NCBI GenBank assembly: GCA_964019135.1
Contig: OZ025260.1
Location: 23,120,254-23,184,253 of the forward strand
Direction of reading: 5' to 3'
Source: Arenicola marina
Lineage: Eukaryota > Annelida > Polychaeta > Arenicolidae
Length of the DNA: 64,000 bases
Shown: in pieces, positions 1-11,711 of the stretch
Numbering within the stretch: the stretch's first letter is position 1
How the letters are laid out: each line of letters begins with the position of its first letter
The notes under the pieces: generated by a model
What the model was told of the DNA's origin: nothing
The model's database searches: none
What the model saw: the letters and a program-made list of their open reading frames with translations, nothing else
Translations under genes and position numbers: made by a program

Positions 1-3000
1 GATGAGGTTCTTAGTGTGATGCCATGGCCAGCGTGGGTTGATGCTCAGTCCAGACTCTGGTGATCGATGAGGTTCTTAGTGTGATGCCATGGCCAGCGTG
101 GGTTGATGCTCAGTCCAGGCTCTGGTGATCGATGAGGTTCTTAGTGTGATGCCATGGCCAGCGTGGGTTGATGCTCAGTCCAGGCTCTGGTGATCGATGA
201 GGTTCTTAGTGTGATGCCATGGCCAGCGTGGGTTGATGCTCGGTCCAGGCTCTGGTGATCGATGAGGTTCTTAGTGTGATGCCATGGCCAGCGTGGGTTG
301 ATGCTCGGTCCAGGCTCTGGTGATCGATGAGGTTCTTAGTGTGATGCCATGGCCAGCGTGGGTTGATGCTCGGTCCAGGCTCTGGTGATCGATGAGGTTC
401 TTAGTGTGATGCCATGGCCAGCGTGGGTTGATGCTCGGTCCAGGCTCTGGTGATCGATGAGGTTCTTAGTGTGATGCCATGGCCAGCGTGGGTTGATGCT
501 CAGTCCAGGCTCTGGTGATCGATGAGGTTCTTAGTGTGATGCCATGGCCAGCGTGGGTTGATGCTCGGTCCAGGCTCTGGTGATCGATGAGGTTCTTAGA
601 GTGATGCCATGGCCAGCGTGGGTTGATGCTCGGTCCAGGCTCTGGTGATCGATGAGGTTCTTAGTGTGATGCCATGGCCAGCGTGGGTTGATGCTCGGTC
701 CAGGCTCTGGTGATCGATGAGGTTCTTAGTGTGATGCCATGGCCAGCGTGGGTTGATGCTCGGTCCAGGCTCTGGTGATCGATGAGGTTCTTAGTGTGAT
801 GCCATGGCCAGCGTGGGTTGATGCTCGGTCCAGGCTCTGGTGATCGATGAGGTTCTTAGTGTGATGCCATGGCCAGCGTGGGTTGATGCTCGGTCCAGGC
901 TCTGGTGATCGATGAGGTTCTTAGTGTGATGCCATGGCCAGCGTGGGTTGATGCTCAGTCCAGGCTCTGGTGATCGATGAGGTTCTTAGTGTGATGCCAT
1001 GGCCAGCGTGGGTTGATGCTCGGTCCAGGCTCTGGTGATCGATGAGGTTCTTAGTGTGATGCCATGGCCAGCGTGGGTTGATGCTCAGTCCAGGCTCTGG
1101 TGATCGATGAGGTTCTTAGTGTGATGCCATGGCCAGCGTGGGTTGATGCTCAGTCCAGGCTCTGGTGATCGATGAGGTTCTTAGTGTGATGCCATGGCCA
1201 GCGTGGGTTGATGCTCGGTCCAGGCTCTGGTGATCGATGAGGTTCTTAGTGTGATGCCATGGCCAGCGTGGGTTGATGCTCAGTCCAGGCTCTGGTGATC
1301 GATGAGGTTCTTAGTGTGATGCCATGGCCAGCGTGGGTTGATGCTCGGTCCAGGCTCTGGTGATCGATGAGGTTCTTAGTGTGATGCCATGGCCAGCGTG
1401 GGTTGATGCTCAGTCCAGGCTCTGGTGATCGATGAGGTTCTTAGTGTGATGCCATGGCCAGCGTGGGTTGATGCTCGGTCCAGGCTCTGGTGATCGATGA
1501 GGTTCTTAGTGTGATGCCATGGCCAGCGTGGGTTGATGCTCAGTCCAGGCTCTGGTGATCGATGAGGTTCTTAGTGTGATGCCATGGCCAGCGTGGGTTG
1601 ATGCTCGGTCCAGGCTCTGGTGATCGATGAGGTTCTTAGTGTGATGCCATGGCCAGCGTGGGTTGATGCTCGGTCCAGGCTCTGGTGATCGATGAGGTTC
1701 TTAGTGTGATGCCATGGCCAGCGTGGGTTGATGCTCGGTCCAGGCTCTGGTGATCGATGAGGTTCTTAGTGTGATGCCATGGCCAGCGTGTGTTGATGCT
1801 CAGTCCAGGCTCTGGTGATCGATGAGGTTCTTAGTGTGATGCCATGGCCAGCGTGGGTTGATGCTCGGTCCAGGCTCTGGTGATCGATGAGGTTCTTAGT
1901 GTGATGCCATGGCCAGCGTGGGTTGATGCTCGGTCCAGGCTCTGGTGATCAATGAGGTTCTTAGTGTGATGCCATGGCCAGCGTGGGTTGATGCTCGGTC
2001 CAGGCTCTGGTGATCGATGAGGTTCTTAGTGTGATGCCATGGCCAGCGTGGGTTGATGCTCAGTCCAGGCTCTGGTGATCGATGAGGTGCTTAGTGTGAT
2101 GCCATGGCCAGCGTGGGTTGATGCTCAGTCCAGGCTCTGGTGATCGATGAGGTTCTTAGTGTGATGCCATGGCCAGCGTGGGTTGATGCTCGGTCCAGGC
2201 TCTGGTGATCAATGAGGTTCTTAGTGTGATGCCATGGCCAGCGTGGGTTGATGCTCCGTCCAGGCTCTGGTGATCGATGAGGTTCTTAGTGTGATGCCAT
2301 GGCCAGCGTGGGTTGATGCTCGGTCCAGGCTCTGGTGATCGATGAGGTTCTTAGTGTGATGCCATGGCCAGCGTGGGTTGATGCTCCGTCCAGGCTCTGG
2401 TGATCGATGAGGTTCTTAGTGTGATGCCATGGCCAGCGTGGGTTGATGCTCAGTCCAGGCTCTGGTGATCGATGAGGTTCTTAGTGTGATGCCATGGCCA
2501 GCGTGGGTTGATGCTCAGTCCAGGCTCTGGTGATCGATGAGGTTCTTAGTGTGATGCCATGGCCAGCGTGGGTTGATGCTCAGTCCAGGCTCTGGTGATC
2601 GATGAGGTTCTTAGTGTGATGCCATGGCCAGCGTGGGTTGATGCTCGGTCCAGGCTCTGGTGATCGATGAGGTTCTTAGTGTGATGCCATGGCCAGCGTG
2701 GGTTGATGCTCGGTCCAGGCTCTGGTGATCGATGAGGTTCTTAGTGTGATGCCATGGCCAGCGTGGGTTGATGCTCGGTCCAGGCTCTGGTGATCGATGA
2801 GGTTCTTAGTGTGATGCCATGGCCAGCGTGGGTTGATGCTCAGTCCAGGCTCTGGTGATCGATGAGGTTCTTAGTGTGATGCCATGGCCAGCGTGGGTTG
2901 ATGCTCGGTCCAGGCTCTGGTGATCGATGAGGTTCTTAGTGTGATGCCATGGCCAGCGTGGGTTGATGCTCGGTCCAGGCTCTGGTGATCGATGAGGTTC

Positions 3001-6000
3001 TTAGTGTGATGCCATGGCCAGCGTGGGTTGATGCTCGGTCCAGGCTCTGGTGATCGATGAGGTTCTTAGTGTGATGCCATGGCCAGCGTGGGTTGATGCT
3101 CGGTCCAGGCTCTGGTGATCGATGAGGTTCTTAGTGTGATGCCATGGCCAGCGTGGGTTGATGCTCGGTCCAGGCTCTGGTGATCGATGAGGTTCTTAGT
3201 GTGATGCCATGGCCAGCGTGGGTTGATGCTCGGTCCAGGCTCTGGTGATCGATGAGGTTCTTAGTGTGATGCCATGGCCAGCGTGGGTTGATGCTCGGTC
3301 CAGGCTCTGGTGATCGATGAGGTTCTTAGTGTGATGCCATGGCCAGCGTGGGTTGATGCTCAGTCCAGGCTCTGGTGATCGATGAGGTTCTTAGTGTGAT
3401 GCCATGGCCAGCGTGGGTTGATGCTCAGTCCAGGCTGTGGTGATCGATGAGGTTCTTAGTGTGATGCCATGGCCAGCGTGGGTTGATGCTCAGTCCAGGC
3501 TCTGGTGATCGATGAGGTTCTTAGTGTGATGCCATGGCCAGCGTGGGTTGATGCTCGGTCCAGGCTCTGGTGATCGATGAGGTTCTTAGTGTGATGCCAT
3601 GGCCAGCGTGGGTTGATGCTCGGTCCAGGCTCTGGTGATCGATGAGGTTCTTAGTGTGATGCCATGGCCAGCGTGGGTTGATGCTCGGTCCAGGCTCTGG
3701 TGATCGATGAGGTTCTTAGTGTGATGCCATGGCCAGAGTGGGTTGATGCTCAGTCCAGGCTCTGGTGATCGATGAGGTTCTTAGTGTGATGCCATGGCCA
3801 GAGTGGGTTGATGCTCAGTCCAGGCTCTGGTGATCGATGAGGTTCTTAGTGTGATGCCATGGCCAGCGTGGGTTGATGCTCAGTGCAGGCTCTGGTGATC
3901 AATGAGGTTCTTAGTGTGATGCCATGGCCAGAGTGGGTTGATGCTCGGTCCAGGCTCTGGTGATCGATGAGGTTCTTAGTGTGATGCCATGGCCAGCGTG
4001 GGTTGATGCTCGGTCCAGGCTCTGGTGATCGATGAGGTTCTTAGTGTGATGCCATGGCCAGAGTGGGTTGATGCTCAGTCCAGGCTCTGGTGATCGATGA
4101 GGTTCTTAGTGTGATGCCATGGCCAGAGTGGGTTGATGCTCAGTCCAGGCTCTGGTGATCGATGAGGTTCTTAGTGTGATGCCATGGCCAGCGTGGGTTG
4201 ATGCTCGGTCCAGGCTCTGGTGATCGATGAGGTTCTTAGTGTGATGCCATGGCCAGCGTGGGTTGATGCTCAGTCCAGGCTCTGGTGATCGATGAGGTTC
4301 TTAGTGTGATGCCATGGCCAGCGTGTGTTGATGCTCAGTCCAGGCTCTGGTGATCGATGAGGTTCTTAGTGTGATGCCATGGCCAGCGTGGGTTGATGCT
4401 CGGTCCAGGCTCTGGTGATCGATGAGGTTCTTAGTGTGATGCCATGGCCAGCGTGGGTTGATGCTCGGTCCAGGCTCTGGTGATCGATGAGGTTCTTAGT
4501 GTGATGCCATGGCCAGCGTGGGTTGATGCTCGGTCCAGGCTCTGGTGATCGATGAGGTTCTTAGTGTGATGCCATGGCCAGCGTGGGTTGATGCTCGGTC
4601 CAGGCTCTGGTGATCGATGAGGTTCTTAGTGTGATGCCATGGCCAGCGTGGGTTGATGCTCAGTCCAGGTTCTGGTGATCAATGAGGTTCTTAGTGTGAT
4701 GCCATGGCCAGCGTGGGTTGATGCTCGGTCCAGGCTCTGGTGATCGATGAGGTTCTTAGTGTGATGCCATGGCCAGCGTGGGTTGATGCTCGGTCCAGGC
4801 TCTGGTGATCGATGAGGTTCTTAGTGTGATGCCATGGCCAGCGTGGGTTGATGCTCAGTCCAGGCTCTGGTGATCGATGAGGTTCTTAGTGTGATGCCAT
4901 GGCCAGCGTGGGTTGATGCTCAGTCCAGGCTCTGGTGATCGATGAGGTTCTTAGTGTGATGCCATGGCCAGCGTGGGTTGATGCTCGGTCCAGGCTCTGG
5001 TGATCGATGAGGTTCTTAGTGTGATGCCATGGCCAGCGTGGGTTGATGCTCGGTCCAGGCTCTGGTGATCGATGATGATCGATGAGGTTCTTAGTGTGAT
5101 GCCATGGCCAGCGTGGGTTGATGCTCAGTCCAGGCTCTGGTGATCGATGAGGTTCTTAGTGTGATGCCATGGCCAGCGTGGGTTGATGCTCAGTCCAGGC
5201 TCTGGTGATCGATGAGGTTCTTAGTGTGATGCCATGGCCAGCGTGGGTTGATGCCCGGTCCAGGCTCTGGTGATCGATGAGGTTCTTAGTGTGATGCCAT
5301 GGCCAGCGTGGGTTGATGCTCGGTCCAGGCTCTGGTGATCGATGAGGTTCTTAGTGTGATGCCATGGCCAGCGTGGGTTGATGCTCAGTCCAGGCTCTGG
5401 TGATCGATGAGGTTCTTAGTGTGATGCCATGGCCAGCGTGGGTTGATGCTCGGTCCAGGCTCTGGTGATCGATGAGGTTCTTAGTGTGATGCCATGGCCA
5501 GCGTGGGTTGATGCTCGGTCCAGGCTCTGGTGATCGATGAGGTTCTTAGTGTGATGCCATGGCCAGCGTGGGTTGATGCTCAGTCCAGGCTCTGGTGATC
5601 GATGAGGTTCTTAGTGTGATGCCATGGCCAGCGTGGGTTGATGCTCAGTCCAGGCTCTGGTGATCAATGAGGTTCTTAGTGTGATGCCATGGCCAGAGTG
5701 GGTTGATGCTCGGTCCAGGCTCTGGTGATCGATGAGGTTCTTAGTGTGATGCCATGGCCAGCGTGGGTTGATGCTCTGTCCAGGCTCTGGTGATCGATGA
5801 GGTTCTTAGTGTGATGCCATGGCCAGCGTGGGTTGATGCTCGGTCCAGGCTCTGGTGATCGAGGAGGTTCTTAGTGTGATGCCATGGCCAGAGTGGGTTG
5901 ATGCTCGGTCCAGGCTCTGGTGATCGATGAGGTTCTTAGTGTGATGCCATGGCCAGCGTGGGTTGATGCTCTGTCCAGGCTCTGGTGATCGATGAGGTTC

Positions 6001-9000
6001 TTAGTGTGATGCCATGGCCAGCGTGGGTTGATGCTCGGTCCAGGCTCTGGTGATCGATGAGGTTCTTAGTGTGATGCCATGGCCAGCGTGGGTTGATGCT
6101 CAGTCTAGGCTCTGGTGATCGATGAGGTTCTTAGTGTGATGCCATGGCCAGCGTGGGTTGATGCTCGGTCCAGGCTCTGGTGATCGATGAGGTTCTTAGT
6201 GTGATGCCATGGCCAGCGTGGGTTGATGCTCAGTCCAGGCTCTGGTGATCGATGAGGTTCTTAGTGTGATGCCATGGCCAGCGTGGGTTGATGCTCGGTC
6301 CAGGCTCTGGTGATCGATGAGGTTCTTAGTGTGATGCCATGGCCAGCGTGGGTTGATGCTCGGTCCAGGCTCTGGTGATCGATGAGGTTCTTAGTGTGAT
6401 GCCATGGCCAGCGTGGGTTGATGCTCGGTCCAGGCTCTGGTGATCGATGCGGTTCTTAGTGTGATGCCATGGCCAGCGTGGGTTGATGCTCGGTCCAGGC
6501 TCTGGTGATCGATGAGGTGCTTAGTGTGATGCCATGGCCAGCGTGGGTTGATGCTCGGTCCAGGCTCTGGTGATCGATGAGGTTCTTAGTGTGATGCCAT
6601 GGCCAGCGTGGGTTGATGCTCAGTCCAGGCTCTGGTGATCGATGAGGTTCTTAGTGTGATGCCATGGCCAGCGTGGGTTGATGCTCAGTCCAGGCTCTGG
6701 TGATCGATGAGGTTCTTAGTGTGATGCCATGGCCAGCGTGGGTTGATGCTCGGTCCAGGCTCTGGTGATCGATGAGGTTCTTAGTGTGATGCCATGGCCA
6801 GCGTGGGTTGTTGCTCGGTCCAGGCTCTGGTGATCGATGAGGTTCTTAGTGTGATGCCATGGCCAGCGTGGGTTGATGCTCGGTCCAGGCTCTGGTGATC
6901 GATGAGGTTCTTAGTGTGATGCCATGGCCAGCGTGGGTTGATGCTCGGTCCAGGCTCTGGTGATCGATGAGGTTCTTAGTGTGATGCCATGGCCAGCGTG
7001 GGTTGATGCTCGGTCCAGGCTCTGGTGATCGATGAGGTTCTTAGTGTGATGCCATGGCCAGCGTGGGTTGATGCTCGGTCAAGGCTCTGGTGATCGATGA
7101 GGTTCTTAGTGTGATGCCATGGCCAGCGTGGGTTGATGCTCGGTCCAGGCTCTGGTGATCGATGAGGTTCTTAGTGTGATGCCATGGCCAGCGTGGGTTG
7201 ATGCTCGGTCCAGGCTCTGGTGATCGATGAGGTTCTTAGTGTGATGCCATGGCCAGCGTGGGTTGATGCTCGGTCAAGGCTCTGGTGATCGATGAGGTTC
7301 TTAGTGTGATGCCATGGCCAGCGTGGGTTGATGCTCGGTCCAGGCTCTGGTGATCGATGAGGTTCTTAGTGTGATGCCATGGCCAGAGTGGGTTGATGCT
7401 CGGTCCAGGCTCTGGTGATCGATGAGGTTCTTAGTGTGATGCCATGGCCAGCGTGGGTTGATGCTCGGTCCAGGCTCTGGTGATCGATGAGGTTCTTAGT
7501 GTGATGCCATGGCCAGCGTGGGTTGATGCTCAGTCCAGGCTCTGGTGATCGATGAGGTTCTTAGTGTGATGCCATGGCCAGAGTGGGTTGATGCTCGGTC
7601 CAGGCTCTGGTGATCGATGAGGTTCTTAGTGTGATGCCATGGCCAGCGTGGGTTGATGCTCGGTCCAGGCTCTGGTGATCGATGAGGTTCTTAGTGTGAT
7701 GCCATGGCCAGCGTGGGTTGATGCTCAGTCCAGGCTCTGGTGATCGATGAGGTTCTTAGTGTGATGCCATGGCCAGCGTGGGTTGATGCTCGGTCCAGGC
7801 TCTGGTGATCGAGGAGGTTCTTAGTGTGATGCCATGGCCAGCGTGGGTTGATGCTCAGTCTAGGCTCTGGTGATCGATGAGGTTCTTAGTGTGATGCCAT
7901 GGCCAGAGTGGGTTGATGCTCGGTCCAGGCTCTGGTGATCGATGAGGTTCTTAGTGTGATGCCATGGCCAGCGTGGGTTGATGCTCGGTCCAGGCTCTGG
8001 TGATCGATGAGGTTCTTAGTGTGATGCCATGGCCAGCGTGGGTTGATGCTCAGTCCAGGCTCTGGTGATCGATGAGGTTCTTAGTGTGATGCCATGGCCA
8101 GCGTGGGTTGATGCTCGGTCCAGGCTCTGGTGATCGATGAGGTTCTTAGTGTGATGCCATGGCCAGCGTGGGTTGATGCTCGGTCCAGGCTCTGGTGATC
8201 GATGAGGTTCTTAGTGTGATGCCATGGCCAGCGTGGGTTGATGCTCGGTCCAGGCTCTGGTGATCGATGAGGTTCTTAGTGTGATGCCATGGCCAGCGTG
8301 GGTTGATGCTCGGTCCAGGCTCTGGTGATCGATGAGGTTCCTAGTGTGATGTCATGGCCAGCGTGGGTTGATGCTCAGTCCAGGCTCTGGTGATCGATGC
8401 GGTTCTTAGTGTGATGCCATGGCCAGCGTGGGTTGATGCTCGGTCCAGGCTCTGGTGATCGATGAGGTGCTTAGTGTGATGCCATGGCCAGCGTGGGTTG
8501 ATGCTCGGTCCAGGCTCTGGTGATCGATGAGGTTCTTAGTGTGATGCCATGGCCAGCGTGGGTTGATGCTCAGTCCAGGCTCTGGTGATCGATGAGGTTC
8601 TTAGTGTGATGCCATGGCCAGCGTGGGTTGATGCTCGGTCCAGGCTCTGGTGATCGATGAGGTTCTTAGTGTGATGCCATGGCCAGCGTGGGTTGATGCT
8701 CAGTCCAGGCTCTGGTGATCGATGAGGTTCTTAGTGTGATGCCATGGCCAGCGTGGGTTGATGCTCAGTCCAGGCTCTGGTGATCGATGAGGTTCTTAGT
8801 GTGATGCCATGGCCAGCGTGGGTTGATGCTCGGTCCAGGCTCTGGTGATCGATGAGGTTCTTAGTGTGATGCCATGGCCAGCGTGGGTTGATGCTCAGTC
8901 CAGGCTCTGGTGATCGATGAGGTTCTTAGTGTGATGCCATGGCCAGCGTGGGTTGATGCTCGGTCCAGGCTCTGGTGATCGATGAGGTTCTTAGTGTGAT

Positions 9001-10405
9001 GCCATGGCCAGCGTGGGTTGATGCTCGGTCCAGGCTCTGGTGATCGATGAGGTTCTTAGTGTGATGCCATGGCCAGCGTGGGTTGATGCTCGGTCCAGGC
9101 TCTGGTGATCGATGAGGTTCTTAGTGTGATGCCATGGCCAGCGTGGGTTGATGCTCGGTCCAGGCTCTGGTGATCGATGAGGTTCTTAGTGTGATGCCAT
9201 GGCCAGCGTGGGTTGATGCTCAGTCCAGGTTCTGGTGATCAATGAGGTTCTTAGTGTGATGCCATGGCCAGCGTGGGTTGATGCTCGGTCCAGGCTCTGG
9301 TGATCGATGAGGTTCTTAGTGTGATGCCATGGCCAGCGTGGGTTGATGCTCGGTCCAGGCTCTGGTGATCGATGAGGTTCTTAGTGTGATGCCATGGCCA
9401 GCGTGGGTTGATGCTCGGTCCAGGCTCTGGTGATCGATGAGGTTCTTAGTGTGATGCCATGGCCAGCGTGGGTTGATGCTCAGTCCAGGCTCTGGTGATC
9501 GATGAGGTTCTTAGTGTGATGCCATGGCCAGCGTGGGTTGATGCTCAGTCCAGGCTCTGGTGATCGATGAGGTTCTTAGTGTGATGCCATGGCCAGCGTG
9601 GGTTGATGCTCAGTCCAGGCTCTGGTGATCGATGAGGTTCTTAGTGTGATGCCATGGCCAGAGTGGGTTGATGCTCGGTCCAGGCTCTGGTGATCGATGA
9701 GGTTCTTAGTGTGATGCCATGGCCAGCGTGGGTTGATGCTCGGTCCAGGCTCTGGTGATCGATGAGGTTCTTAGTGTGATGCCATGGCCAGCGTGGGTTG
9801 ATGCTCGGTCCAGGCTCTGGTGATCGATGAGGTTCTTAGTGTGATGCCATGGCCAGCGTGGGTTGATGCTCAGTCCAGGCTCTGGTGATCGATGAGGTTC
9901 TTAGTGTGATGCCATGGCCAGCGTGGGTTGATGCTCGGTCCAGGCTCTGGTGATCGATGAGGTGCTTAGTGTGATGCCATGGCCAGCGTGGGTTGATGCT
10001 CAGTCCAGGCTCTGGTGATCGATGAGGTTCTTAGTGTGATGCCATGGCCAGCGTGGGTTGATGCTCGGTCCAGGCTCTGGTGATCGATGAGGTTCTTAGT
10101 GTGATGCCATGGCCAGCGTGGGTTGATGCTCAGTCCAGGCTCTGGTGATCGATGAGGTTCTTAGTGTGATGCCATGGCCAGCGTGGGTTGATGCTCAGTC
10201 CAGGCTCTGGTGATCGATGAGGTTCTTAGTGTGATGCCATGGCCAGCGTGGGTTGATGCTCGGTCCAGGCTCTGGTGATCGATGAGGTTCTTAGTGTGAT
10301 GCCATGGCCAGAGTGGGTTGATGCTCGGTCCAGGCTCTGGTGATCGATGAGGTTCTTAGTGTGATGCCATGGCCAGAGTGGGTTGATGCCCGGTCCAGGC
10401 TCTGG
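1..10405 (+). repeat. 65-bp tandem array (about 160 copies, continues beyond the left edge)
   Basis: Unit starts GATGAGGTTCTTAGTGTGAT and ends GGCTCTGGTGATC. Period is exactly 65 bp from 1 to 5070, then a 10-bp duplication of TGATCGATGA, then 65 bp again to 10405 (last unit 60 bp). Common variants: A or G in CTC(A/G)GTCC, C or A in CCAG(C/A)GTGG. No spacers, no dyad suggesting CRISPR, and no long open frame because the unit carries stops. Homogeneous satellite/minisatellite, presumably in the TMEM131 intron upstream of 11598. Confidence 0.98.
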
Positions 10406-11597
10406 CATCCTGGTCTACGCTCGAAGTACGTATTACGTTGGAGACCATTGGAGACCCTGGTGAGATACATCTTGCTTGTCGCTGGGTGTAACGTAACGTG
10501 TAACGTGTCAGTGTGTTCTTTAACCTGCCGTCCTTGGCCCAAGCAACCAAGTCTCTGGTAAATTCATCTCGATTTAATTAACGCAAAATAATAATTGTAA
10601 GTACAGTCCAGGCCAGCTCGAAGCCTAGAGGGGGCACCCCCCCCCCCCCCCCAAAAAAAATGAATGGCTGGACGTCAAGACGTCACCGGCGGCGGCAAGT
10701 GTTCAGCCCCCCCCCCCCCTCCACTGTTTCAAGAAGCGGCTGCCAAATCAGTTTCTTATTGTTTCCGATGGTACTGTGGGTGCATGTATGGTGTAACCCA
10801 CCACCAATATCAATGTGGTCGACGATCACTCCGGTTTGGGTTGTGACCGGCCGTTAATGCCTGTTAATACGTATAGCCCGGTATTTATAGCCACTATCGC
10901 CACGTGCCGCGGACCGCTCGCTGATCCAACCGCAGCGGAATGTACTAAAAAATAACAGGCTCCTTTTTTTGTGTATGGATGGATTGCAGCCATGGAATAC
11001 CCCGCTGGAGTAAGAGGCTAATAACCAAGAACGGGTAGGAGTAAGACGTCCCGGGTGACCCCCCGCCCCCCCCCCTCGCCCCGCCGGCCCGCCCGCCCCT
11101 CACCGCTACCCAAACATCCAGGGTCCGTGAAAACAATCACAGAACGAGTATGAAGTGGGCCCCCTCCCTGTGTTTTTTAGCATCGCGATGGGAGGCACGT
11201 GGTTACGGAAGACGGAAGGGAAGGATATGGGCTCCTCCGACGTGTCTCCTGACTGCTGGGCAATCCGGGATACACGATGTCATGATGTCGCTGCGATTGG
11301 CAGCCGTTTTAATCCACATCCGAGTGATGAGCCTCCGTAGTTTAGTTGGTAGCGCACCGAGCTTCGGGCCGACGGTGCTGGGTTCGATCCGCGCTCGATC
11401 ACGCTCGGCATGCGCATCCCGCAAGCGATTCATGACGTCACATATCCTTTTCTTCATCGTCCCAGGAGGTTCCTTGACCTGGTTTAGCTTTACGTGTACA
11501 CAAAGTTGGCTCAAAACACCATTCAGATCAGCAGGTTATTTTGCCTTGCATTGCTAATCCTACCGGCATGTAACATTCTCCACTTTTTTCGTTGCAG
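10406..11597. other. Intron, mostly unique; C-runs; no exon recognised
   Basis: Holds poly-C at about 10636-10652 and 10708-10718, a C-rich stretch at 11059-11100 and a SINE relic (11331-11521). I looked for the exon that precedes PPGGNTSF (family motif FHASFF...) and did not find it here. Confidence 0.6.
11331..11521 (+). mobile_element. tRNA-derived SINE, type B, degraded
   Basis: tRNA-like head with A-box-like TAGTTTAGTTGGTAGCGC and B box GGGTTCGATCC, followed by a body ATCGTCCCAGGAGGTTCCTT and a GTGTACACAAAG tail shared with 12984, 22610, 29185 and 59868. Internal pol III promoter type. Superfamily of the body not assigned. Confidence 0.7.
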
Positions 11598-11711
11598 ATG
11601 GTGCCGCCTGGCGGTAACACATCGTTTGAGGTGGTTTTCTTGGCCAGGCAGGTTGGCATTGTGGAAAACACCCTCTTCATACACACCTCCCAAGGGTCCT
11701 ATCGATACCAT
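11598..11711 (+). CDS. TMEM131: TMEM131 exon a (PPGGNTSF...VENTLF)
   Basis: 114 bp, phase 0 at both ends. Acceptor TTTTTTCGTTGCAG, donor CAT|GTAAGT. Encodes the end of the N-terminal PapD-like domain: MVPPGGNTSFEVVFLA, then VENTLFIHTS, ending YRYH. The donor is the first of 23 tandem copies (mirage minisatellite 11712-12871), so the exon end is chosen by homology: the next residues of the family are VFG, supplied by the following exon. The ATG at the exon start is internal, not an initiator. Confidence 0.92.

Noticed and set aside
1-10405. CRISPR array
   Set aside because: Direct tandem repetition with no unique spacers, in an animal intron.
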